This document shows, one piece after another, positions 55,196 through 64,000 of a DNA stretch of 64,000 bases; positions within the stretch are counted from its first letter, which is position 1; every line of letters starts with the position of its first letter. The notes beneath the pieces were generated by a model. The model was not told the DNA's origin, ran no database searches, and saw only the letters and a program-made list of their open reading frames with translations. Source of the DNA: Bettongia penicillata ogilbyi (taxonomy: Eukaryota; Chordata; Mammalia; Diprotodontia; Potoroidae). Position numbers and translations under genes: made by a program. The stretch is from positions 499,454 to 563,453 of the forward strand of contig JAJHZJ010000575.1 in assembly GCA_023548195.1 (NCBI GenBank), in the 5' to 3' direction.

Positions 55196-56905
55196 GCCTA
55201 TACTTTTCCATATGAGAAGGCCAATCAAAATAAAGTCAGAAGATGTCACCTTTACCCAGCCATGGAGTCATCAACGTTGCTAATTTCAGCCACACTTGGG
55301 CCTCCATGTGGGAGCTAACAGTAAGCCCATGAAGGAGCTTATTAGAAAAAAGGAATTGGAGTTGATTAATTTCTCCTTAACACTGATTGACTAAGACAGG
55401 GCATTTTTGCTAACATTTATACTGCAGCAAAGTCTAATTATACAATCTTTTGCTAAGAGAGGGACCAGGCTGACATAAAACATAGAGTGAAATTTTAAAG
55501 GCAGCTTAAGTATCTACCTCCAATTGCTTGGTAATTGCTTTCTCATTTTGTTTGGAGTTCTGGGTCCATAAGTATAGGCCCTCAAGTAAAAGTTCACTAA
55601 AACCCAGATGGCAAAGGAGATGGTAAAAAAAAACCCATCCAGATGAATGAGCTTTCTTTTTGGCTGTGTTTACATAAACAACCTACCTTGACTCTTTTGA
55701 CTAACCTGACCAGCCAAATCAGGCTCCAGAAACGAGTGTCATCTTGGTTCCTTTTGGTTAGAAAGTCAGTTTTTGCAGTGTTCTTGTAGCTGTTTGGAGC
55801 TTAAGATGGTCTGCTTATTTCCTCCCTGAGGGATTGCAGAATAATATAGCTTGCCATCAAAGCTACTGCCCAGCTAATGTTTCTCTCTGCATGTTCCCCC
55901 CCCCCCCCCCCAGGAATTAAGGGATTAAATAACAATTGCTTGAGATGAGCAGGGCTAGCTACCAGAGGACACTTTTCCTTACTTAGAACATTAAACTTCT
56001 AACTTGAAAGGGACCTGGGTACTCAAAAGAAAAAAGAAAAACAAGAAAAGGAAAGAAAAGAAAGGACAAAAAAGAAAGCTCAGCAGCACCAGGAGGGAAG
56101 GGAGAAGAGAAGTGGGGGAGCTTTACATTCCAAGGAAAAAGGCCAATTAGCAATATTTTAATTATGACCCTGAGTTCATACTTGGTAATGGCTATTCCAG
56201 TTGGTTTCTATTACATGACTATTTGAACAGAATGTACTGGTAGGAAAGGAGTGAGGGAAGAAGAACAAAGCCAGCCATTGAGGCACTTTAGGTTCAGTTG
56301 AGAAAGGATGGTTTTGGACCTGATCTGGGAGGAGACAATCCAGCGGAGGAGATACTCCATGAGATGAGGATGAGGGAAAACAATAGGTTATGTCATGGAG
56401 GCACCATGGAAGCTCCATGGAGCCACCACTGGAAGTTGGTCAAGTCTTCCTAGATGATGGCTTCATGGATTTATGGGGGACAAATCATGACTCGGTGGCC
56501 AATGTTTTGGGAACAAGCTTACAATCTAATGTAGGACTTTCAGAATTTATATTCTGGAAGAGATATGAAGAATCAAGAGTCTACTTCTCTGTCATGAGCA
56601 ACATAAAGCTCTTTAGAGGACGTTGAAGGAGAGTCTGAACAACAATAACTTCAGATTGAAATTTTTGTTCCCACCAATTTCAGAGAGAATACAAAGTAAG
56701 GCAAATGGTTTAGGCCATGAACACAGATATTTCTGCTTTTGTTTTAAGCAATGAAACTGTCACTTGTTATTAGAGAAAGGAATAAAGGAGTTCTTTCCAG
56801 GATCATTCCTGGTACTATATGTGATATGAGTTAAGGAGGAAAATTAGAAGTGTCATTCTAAAGCAAGCTTTTATTTTCCTTTGCATTATTATGAGTATAT
56901 GTCAG
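55196..56905. other. No gene recognised; (C)16 at 55896-55911
   Basis: Longest stretch free of named repeats in the right half. It contains a run of 16 C followed directly by AG, and a purine-rich patch at 56028-56120. No splice-bounded coding exon is evident. Confidence 0.45.
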
Positions 56906-56907
56906 TC

Positions 56908-56941
56908 AGTCAGTCTGTCTGTCTGTCTGTCTCTGTCTCTG

Positions 56942-56972
<31 letters not shown>

Positions 56973-56973
56973 T

Positions 56974-57062
<89 letters not shown>
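56908..57062. repeat. (TC)n / (TCTG)n microsatellite
   Basis: AGTC, then CTGT, then about 110 bp of TC with CTG or TTT interruptions. Confidence 0.95.
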
Positions 57063-59639
57063 TCTGTCTACCTATCATGTAGGTAGCAGGGATGAGAATG
57101 ATGAGTTTGGAATTGGGGAGCACCAGGACCAAATTTTGTTTCTGACATTTACTAGCTCGATCATTCTGAACAATCCATTTAATCCTAATCTACTTTACAT
57201 AATACCCCAAAATTTACCTACTAAATGATAGATAGGTTGCAATCAGTTTTTTCTGTAGAGAATTCTTACAACTCCATTATATTCTTGTATGGAACTAATG
57301 CCATAATACACCTTTCCATGTGCAACATTTATGTTCTGGCCAAATTCTATCGGAGTTCTCAGGTGTGCTGAGGGAATTGAGACCTCTCTTCTCTTTGCCA
57401 CTAACTTGGGTCCCCGCCAACTGTGTTTACCCATTTGAACAACCTAGTTTCTTTTAACACTGAATAGGTTTTAAAAATGGATATTTACCTCACAGATATA
57501 GAAAGTACAAACATATAAATATTTTCCTTGATACTTCAAAGGCACCACTTTAGTCTTGAGTGTGGAGGAGGCAGTGTTAAGCTCACAATTTAGCTCAGTT
57601 CCTACATAGTACTGATCCCAAAAAGTTCATGTCCAAAGGTGGTGTCCCTGCCAGATGAGTCTTTCCTTTAAACTGGTGCCACAAAGGGCAGTTGCAATGA
57701 TTGCTCCTTGTTCCTTAGGGTATCAGTTTTGGGCTGGCTACAAACTCCAGATGGAATTCTAAATTCCAAATTCCCATGGTTCACTTTTCTGGCATTTCAT
57801 TTGGCATTTCAAATATTCATCTGGCATTTCAAGTTTGGGGTTTCTATACCTATCATCTAGAAAAGAAGAGAATAAATGAGAAGACTAATGACCCGGCCCA
57901 TTTCTTGAGGTCATGTAACCTCAAATGAAGAAAGAGAGCAGCAAATGCTCCCCCTCACTTTATGGTCTCACTAGATATTGGGAGTGAAAGGGTCATTTTT
58001 ATCCCCCAGATGCTAATGAAGCAAAGAGCTGACAGGTCATTTTGGAGATGCCAGTTATTGCGGTTATACTGTGAATGGAAAAAGTCTCTTCCAGCACTAT
58101 CGTAAGACAAATAGAACATTTTATAGAATGTCCATGCATTCTTTTATTCCACAAACTCTTAGAATTCTTCTGGAAACTGCTTTCTGGTATCCTACACGTG
58201 GTGAGGCCTTCTTAATAAGGTGATGAGATCCGCATATGTGTAAGACTCTCATTACACATGGATAAGTGAAGATTTGTGGCTTGGGAGTTAAAGTGTGTTT
58301 TAGTTGTAAAATCTTTAAATATTCAGTATACTCCTAGTTTGGAAAAATAAAAATAAAATAAAAAATTCATAAGCCTTTACATTTTAAGTCTCCACTCAAA
58401 TTTGATTCTCTCATGCTTTTATATTATTATAATATTTCTAATTATTTCAATTTTTAAATCAGTATGAGAGATAGTATTACATAGCAGATAGAGATTACAT
58501 AGCTTAAAGTCATGTACACTGGCCACTGATGCATACTGGACATATGACCCCGAACTATTGTCATACATCACCTCTTGTTACTCTAGGCAGCTCTCCAGAA
58601 TGCTACACTGTAGGGAAGGTCCTGACCTGTTGTAGTACAGGGAATTTCTTCACCTTAAAACTCACTTTTCCATTGAAATAATAGGTGCAGCTTCTAGTCT
58701 TATCAAAGGAAATCATTAAACTGATATTGCTAATTATCATCTAAGCTTTTCTTATTAGTAAATGTTCTAAATCCTTCCTGGTACCAAATCCAAAAATGTT
58801 TTATGATCAATGAAACATATGTGCCCAGAATAGCGTTATTTACTATAAAGGGTACTCAGAAAGGTAAGCAATGCTCCTTGCCCAGTCCAATGAATCTATG
58901 ACATCATCCCTCAGGATCTCCCCCATCAGTGACAAAGATCACCATTCATCCATATCTGTTCACATCATGTGATTCTTTTCTATGTCTTGAGCTCAACACA
59001 AGCTATCTCACCAATGTTCATTATGGTGCCTTATTCACTCTTTCCATTGGGAGGATAACTAATGAATTTTATGAGGTGTCCATTGGTGTTGGTATGAAGA
59101 GAAAGTGATCACCTTTGAAACAAAGCACTATTGTCTCTGCAGCATTGGGTATAATAGCAACAAAAAACAAAGAAGTGAGACCTTAGAGAAGGATTCATGA
59201 CTGGCTGGTTCCAATGAATCTACATTTTTGGGGTTTTTTTTGTAGCTAGAAAGGAGTCAGAGGACATTGAAGTTAGTGAGTACAGACTGAACAGAGGTCA
59301 AGAGTTTGGAGTCAGCATGATATAGGGGCATGAAGAAGAGAGTGATGCAAAATAAGAGTAAAGTAGGTGTAAGAGGGGAAGGGGAAATGCAATCAGATTA
59401 GGAAGGGCTTCAGTGCCAAAGCAATATGGAATAAGGAAGCATTCCATGTCTTTGCACAGTGCAGTGGCATGGTGAAAGTGAGGTTTAATAGGATAAGGCT
59501 GACTAGAGCATGCACGATGGATTGGGGTGGGGGTGATGAGAGAGCCTGAAATCTGTGGGATGAGCTGGAAGGTTGCTGCCATGACTTAAATGGGAGGCGA
59601 AGATGGTCTGGACCGAGATCCAAATATTTTATTTCCAGT
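57063..59639. other. No gene recognised
   Basis: No coding or RNA signature. The part at 59290-59580 has purine-rich phrases like those inside the 18328-19022 family, but not clearly enough to assign. Confidence 0.4.
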
Positions 59640-60135
59640 GTTTTGTAATTATAATCAATCAGTCCACAAGCATTCATTAAGCATTAACTATGTTTCTGGT
59701 ACTGGGCTTATCTCAGAGGATTAAAAAAAAATAAAATGAAAAAGTCAAAGCAGTTTCTCCCCTGCAGGGATTTCTATCGTATTAACAAATACTATATAAA
59801 TGTGAGCTGCCATTACAGGGCGCTAGCTGTAGGAATTCAATTGAATTCATTAGGTTTTTATTTAGTGCCTGCTCTACACAAGATACCATGCTAAGCCCTG
59901 AAGATAGGAATCCAAAATCCAAACAGGTCTTGCCAGCAAGAAGCTTATCTCTTTCTTGAGGGATCCAACACATAAACAGACAGAAGGCAATTTGAGGAAG
60001 GAAACAGGACTCATAGGGGGAGGGGAATGGGGGAAGCCTTTGTTTAAGAGGTAGCCCCTGAGTTTGGGCTTGAAGGAAGAGGAGGAACATTTTGGGAGGC
60101 AGAAGTGTGGAGGGAATAACTTCTGGGTGGCCCAA
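59640..60135 (+). mobile_element. Old dispersed repeat related to 18328-19022
   Basis: Two starts, at 59655 (AATCAGTCCACAAGCATTCA) and 59850 (TTTATTTAGTGCCTGCTCTA), followed by AAGAAGCTTATCTCTTTC and GGGCTTGAAGGAAGAGGAGG. Confidence 0.5.
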
Positions 60136-60137
60136 CT

Positions 60138-60165
60138 GATATATATATATATATATATATATGTA
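60138..60165. repeat. (AT)n microsatellite
   Basis: About 24 bp of pure AT. Confidence 0.9.
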
Positions 60166-60590
60166 AATGTAAATTTTTTTCTAATGGAATTATAGTCCAA
60201 ACAAGAAGGCAAAGAGATGGAAAAGTAAAAAATTTTTAGGGTAATTTAGTAGGTCAATTTTTCTGGAATATAGTGAGTATGAAGGGAAGCTGGAGATCCT
60301 TGAATAATAGGCTGAGGTGTTACATAAATTGATCATACAAGCAAGAAGGAGTCATGGAAGACATTTGAACAGCAGGACAATATTGTCAGAACTGTGCCTC
60401 GATATTAGTTTGACTATTCTCCGGAGGATAGAGCAGAGAGAAGAGACACTCAAAGCAGCAAAGTATGTTTTCAGTTTGGGGGGTTTCTGTAAAAACTTGT
60501 TATGCTTAGGAAGTACCCTTTCTAAAAAGTAATTAACTGGCAATTGAGGCCATACCAGATGGGGGCTTCTCTGTGATGGTATTAGAAACC
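60166..60590. other. No gene recognised
   Basis: Short unassigned interval before the hAT MITE. Confidence 0.4.
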
Positions 60591-60713
60591 CAGACCAGGG
60601 GTGGGGAACCTGCAGCCCTATAGATCCATTCAGTCAAAGGGTTGCACTTGAGGATCTAAAGGGCTGCACATGGCCTTGAGGATGCAAGCTCCCCACCCCT
60701 GGCCTAGGTTGTC
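60591..60713. mobile_element. hAT-type MITE (OposCharlie-like)
   Basis: About 120 bp. CCAGGGGTGGGGAACCTGCA at the left and its near-perfect inverse (GCAAGCTCCCCACCCCTGG) at the right are terminal inverted repeats. The interior has CAGTCAAAGGGTTGCACTTG and GAGGATCTAAAGGGCTGCAC. An 8-bp target duplication is not clear. Confidence 0.8.
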
Positions 60714-60904
60714 AGGAATACTAGCAGCATCCCAAGGGGAGTAGTAGTTACTGCTCTCTTGGAATTTCTAGTCTGCAACATGAGTAGTGGTTGAGGAAGA
60801 GGCTACAGAAGGTTAATAAAATTGTCTTGTAATTTCTTACCTTTGTCTTCTCCCTCTCATATATGTTTCTGACTTGATTGGCAGTAAAATTCTTTAGAAA
60901 ACCT

Positions 60905-61610
60905 TGGCATATTATGGTTAACTTTAGCCCTGCCACCACCCTGGTATGGACTCTCGTTATCTTTCACCTGGACTATTACTATAGCCTGTTGGTTGGTCCC
61001 CCTTCCTCAAGCCTCTCCCCATTCCAAACTCTCCCCCACTCTGCTATCAAAGTGATCTTCCTGAAGCTCAGGGCTGACAGTGTCACCCTGTCCTCCTCAT
61101 TTAATCAGTTCTAGATTGCCCAGCAGTTTCAGCATCAAATAGAAAACATTTCTCTCTCCAAGCTCTTCATGATCTGGCTCCTTCTCACCTTCCCAGTCTC
61201 CTAGCTCCATACTTTCCCCAGAAATAGACTGTCCAACGACACTGGCTTGCTGCTTTTCATCATACACATCAACATTTTCACAGGTACTCCTTAGAATCCT
61301 CTCCCTCCTCCAAGTTGCCTCCCAGCTTCTTTGTTTTCTTTCAAGGTCCAGCTGAAATCTTGATTTCCTGTATGAGGTATTTTCTAGGCCTCCTTAATCT
61401 TAGTGCCTTCCTTTTGTATTTACTGTCATTACTCCCTATTGATCCTTTAGATGCATCTTGTTTGTGTCTACTTATTGGTATGCCATCTCTGTTAGACTGT
61501 GAGCTTTTTCAGAACAGGGGCTGTTTGTGCCTTTCTTTGTACAACTAGTTACTAGCACAATGTTTGGCACATAGTAGGCACTTACTAACTGCTGGTTGAC
61601 TGAATAACTG
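60905..61610 (+). mobile_element. L2 LINE 3' end
   Basis: ORF2 tail remnants (TTTCACCTGGACTATTACTA, AAAGTGATCTTCCTGAAGCT) and 3'UTR (TAGACTGTGAGCTTTTTCAG, then TTGGCACATAGTAGGCACTT). Confidence 0.8.
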
Positions 61611-61860
61611 ACAGCAAACTAGGAGTTGCAATTTGACTTTGTAGAGGAGCAGGGACAGGAGAAAAAACAGAGCTAGATGTAATCAATGATTATTGCCCCA
61701 GAGAAGACATTACTACTTATTCTTGAAACCTGGCAGAAAATTGGGGTTCTCAGTGACAGATTTATGAAGTGACAGTACAAAGAGGTTTCCCTAACACTTT
61801 CATATAACTTCTCACACAATTTGTACAGAGTTCAACAGATTTTTTTTCTAGGTGAAGAGA

Positions 61861-61914
61861 GACTAGTGATCTTTTCTATTTTGGTGAGACTAGCGATCTT
61901 TTCTATTTTGGTGA
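61861..61914 (+). repeat. 27-bp direct repeat, two copies
   Basis: GACTAGTGATCTTTTCTATT... occurs twice head to tail (61861-61887, 61888-61914), differing at one base (T/C). Confidence 0.9.
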
Positions 61915-62194
61915 GAGGAAAGACTAGGATCCCAGAGCTTGGATTAACCCCATTGAGATTTAGGGGTAGTTGCCCCCCCCTTCTTTCCAGCTCTTGTGAG
62001 AAGGGTAGTTAGGGAATGCTGTAGGAGCTTGTCCTCCAGTTATTAGCAATCTTCTTGTGAGACTAGACTAGAAAAATTAAAATTATTAATTCCTTCTTAA
62101 GTGTCTTTCCTGTCTGACCAGATCAAGAGTGAACCTATGCTAGCAGCCCTCCTGTGTGCTGTGTTTATCTGGGGATATCAGAGTCTGCTCATTT

Positions 62195-62325
62195 TGCAGA
62201 TGAGGAAACTGAGGCAAATAGAGCTAAGTGACTTGGCCAGTGTCACACATCTAGGAAGTATTGAAGACCAGATTTGAACTCAGATCTTCCTGATTCTAGG
62301 TTGGACACCTCTTCATAGGTTCTGC
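62195..62325 (-). mobile_element. MIR-type SINE fragment
   Basis: TTTTGCAGATGAGGAAACTG, GTGACTTGGCCAGTGTCACA, then AGATTTGAACTCAGATCTTC: reverse-complement CORE and head. Confidence 0.85.
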
Positions 62326-62724
62326 CCTCTCACTTCATCCATAGTTAAGCATCCAGGTTAGTATAACATATAATGTATTCATTCTTCAGGGCAATAATCT
62401 CTAAAGCCATCCTGATTGTAGCTGAATTGTGCCCAAGTCAGTGGAGGCAAACCATTATCAGAGTTGCTACGTCTTTATAATCCTCTTCAGCCAGCTTAGC
62501 TGTGAGAAGCTTCCCAGTGTGGCTGCTTGAGTGGACACAGGTGTGTTCTACTGGTCTTTGAAAAACTTAAGCTGTTGTCAGAAATCTTAGGCAATGTGAA
62601 ACTGTGGTTGGAAAATGACAATGCGTCTTAGCCTCAGGCCTTCCTATAAAAAAGAGCTGTCAGCCTGGATGCTAAGGAGGATCAAGGAACGTAGGTGAAG
62701 AGTTGGAGCGGCACTAAGAGAACT

Positions 62725-62875
62725 CTGATTTTACAGATAAAGAACCTGGGGCCCACAGAGAAGTGTCCCAACAACTCCCATGTTATGAATCGAGCTAGAA
62801 TTTGAATCCCTATCCTCAGGCTCCACACTGTCACATACCCCAAAGCATCAAAGCGTCTAATGTCATTGACATCTA
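62725..62875 (-). mobile_element. MIR fragment
   Basis: GATTTTACAGATAAAGAACC and TAGAATTTGAATCCCTATCC, reverse complement. Confidence 0.65.
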
Positions 62876-62879
62876 GCAA

Positions 62880-63299
62880 CCAGTCACTATGAATTCCCTG
62901 CTACCCACCACTTTGAAAGATCACAAATAAATGTGGAAGGTTTTTCTGGGGTATCAGCCCAGGGCAGAGAACACAGAGGGGCAGAAATAAGTGTAAGTCC
63001 CCTTTCTCTGATCATCCTTTAGGAAGTATAAGATCAAAGAAAAAAGTCTGAGCAGCAGGTTCATGATGAGGGCATAGAAGGCAATCCAACAACCTCTTTT
63101 TATGGGAGCCAAAGAGCCATATTGTAGAGAGACAGGAAGAGAAGGGATCATGAACATATAGACCTGAGATCCTGGTGGGCAAAGAAATAAAGAAGATAGT
63201 ATGTGTATTCACATTCGATGGTCGAAACACCCCTTGACCCAGGCTGCCTCTAACTGTCAACTGAACTGCCTCCATTCAGCAGCCCAGCTGGAGCCATTT
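62880..63299. other. No gene recognised
   Basis: Unassigned unique-looking sequence. Confidence 0.4.
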
Positions 63300-63475
63300 A
63301 GATTACTATGGATAGTCAGTTTTACTCTTGGGTAGCTGCGTGACCTTATGGAAACCCAGCCGCTATCAAGAGTCTCAGTTCCCCAATGGTTGTGGTTGAA
63401 TTTATAAAACCAAGGGGCTGAATTCATGATCTCTAAGGTCCCTTTTAGTTATAAAATTCTATGATCTAAGTAATC
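63300..63475 (+). mobile_element. MIR-type SINE with CR1/L3-like ATTCTATGAT tail
   Basis: GGGTAGCTGCGTGACCTTAT, then GAATTCATGATCTCTAAGGT and AAAATTCTATGATCTAAG. The ATTCTATGAT end is the tail recognised by CR1/L3-type LINEs. Confidence 0.75.
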
Positions 63476-64000
63476 AGCAATGCACTGCCAAACTGCTGTG
63501 ATTGGAGGAATTTTGGGCAGGACTTCTAGTCATGGTCCCAGAAATTACATCATCCAACCTCCACTGGATCTTAAAAGTTTTTGGTCTTCCAGAGTCCCTT
63601 AATAAGTTGGGAGAGGGAAAAAAAAGTAATATAGCAAAAAGAGTGTGTGAGGGGGAACCAGAACAGAATTTTTTAAGCCCCAATCTTTCCATTACAAATA
63701 CCCTTGGGAGAGGGAGTAACAAATGAGATCACTATTGATAACTAGTTGAGATCACTACTGGCATGTAAGGAATACAAGATGAGTACTTGGGAGAAGAGGG
63801 TGAAATTTAGGGAAAGACAGACACTGAAAGGAAGGATGGTGCCGCCACCTATTTCAGAGTGTTGCCTGGTTCTAGTCATATACCGAACTTTCTGTTACTC
63901 ATAGCACATACCATACACTGGTTTATGTGAAAGAAAGTTGGATTGTAATACTTAGAATCATAGTTGTGGCATGTATGGAAATGGACAGATATATATATGC
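63476..64000. other. No gene recognised
   Basis: Nothing assigned to the window end. Confidence 0.4.

Noticed and set aside
55880..55914. A splice acceptor at the (C)16-AG run
   Set aside because: A pyrimidine run followed by AG looks like an acceptor, but there is no exon-like sequence after it and the run is a homopolymer.

Overview
The window looks like non-coding DNA from a marsupial (metatherian) genome. The case rests on the mix of interspersed repeats. There are many old L1 ORF2 fragments and three near-complete L1-derived elements that carry ORF1 but no ORF2 (half-L1/HAL1 type). There are tRNA-derived SINEs with the marsupial MAR1-like layout, MIR/THER1 CORE-SINEs, L2 and CR1/L3 remnants, an RTE-like LINE, hAT-type MITEs and solo LTRs. 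The species cannot be fixed by eye. I find no intact host protein-coding gene. The longest open frame (250 codons, minus strand, 51170-51922) belongs to a HAL1 ORF1. The only possible host exon is a decayed C-type-lectin-like fragment near 500-690.

Layout, left: 1-2150 is largely unique sequence. From about 2155 a complex sequence begins that occurs three times. Copy A is 2155-7560 plus 8521-8960 and is split by a HAL1 insertion. Copy B is 11027-15720 and is split by L1 debris. Copy C is 34590-40890 and is the most complete. The second half of copies B and C is an array of about 600-800 bp units, built from two alternating unit types (about 1.4-1.5 kb dimers). Units carry a pair of same-strand motifs that resemble the CTCF consensus, 63-75 bp apart, the best being GCGCTAGGGGGCAGG and CCCCACAAGGTGGCGCC. 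Copy A has lost this array.

Middle: 15.7-19.1 kb holds CR1, L2 and MIR remnants. 19.19-20.21 kb is a CpG island with promoter-like features on the minus strand (octamer, CCAAT box, GTGAGT splice donor) and a CpG-rich (CACG)-type repeat. 20.4-25.6 kb is an L1 ORF2 interrupted by an RTE-like LINE, with a roughly 50 bp flanking duplication. 25.8-34.3 kb is LTRs, L2, SINEs, MITEs and an L1 piece.

Right: copy C is followed by a HAL1 (41.2-43.7 kb, minus) and MIR/L2-rich sequence. At 48.3-53.1 kb an L1 has a HAL1 inserted in the opposite orientation. 53.1-64 kb is mostly unique sequence with scattered SINEs, L2, one hAT MITE and microsatellites.

The parts of most biological interest are the CTCF-motif array with its paralogous copies and the CpG-island promoter between copies B and C. 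Together they could be an architectural or long-noncoding-RNA locus of the DXZ4/FIRRE kind. That is inference only.
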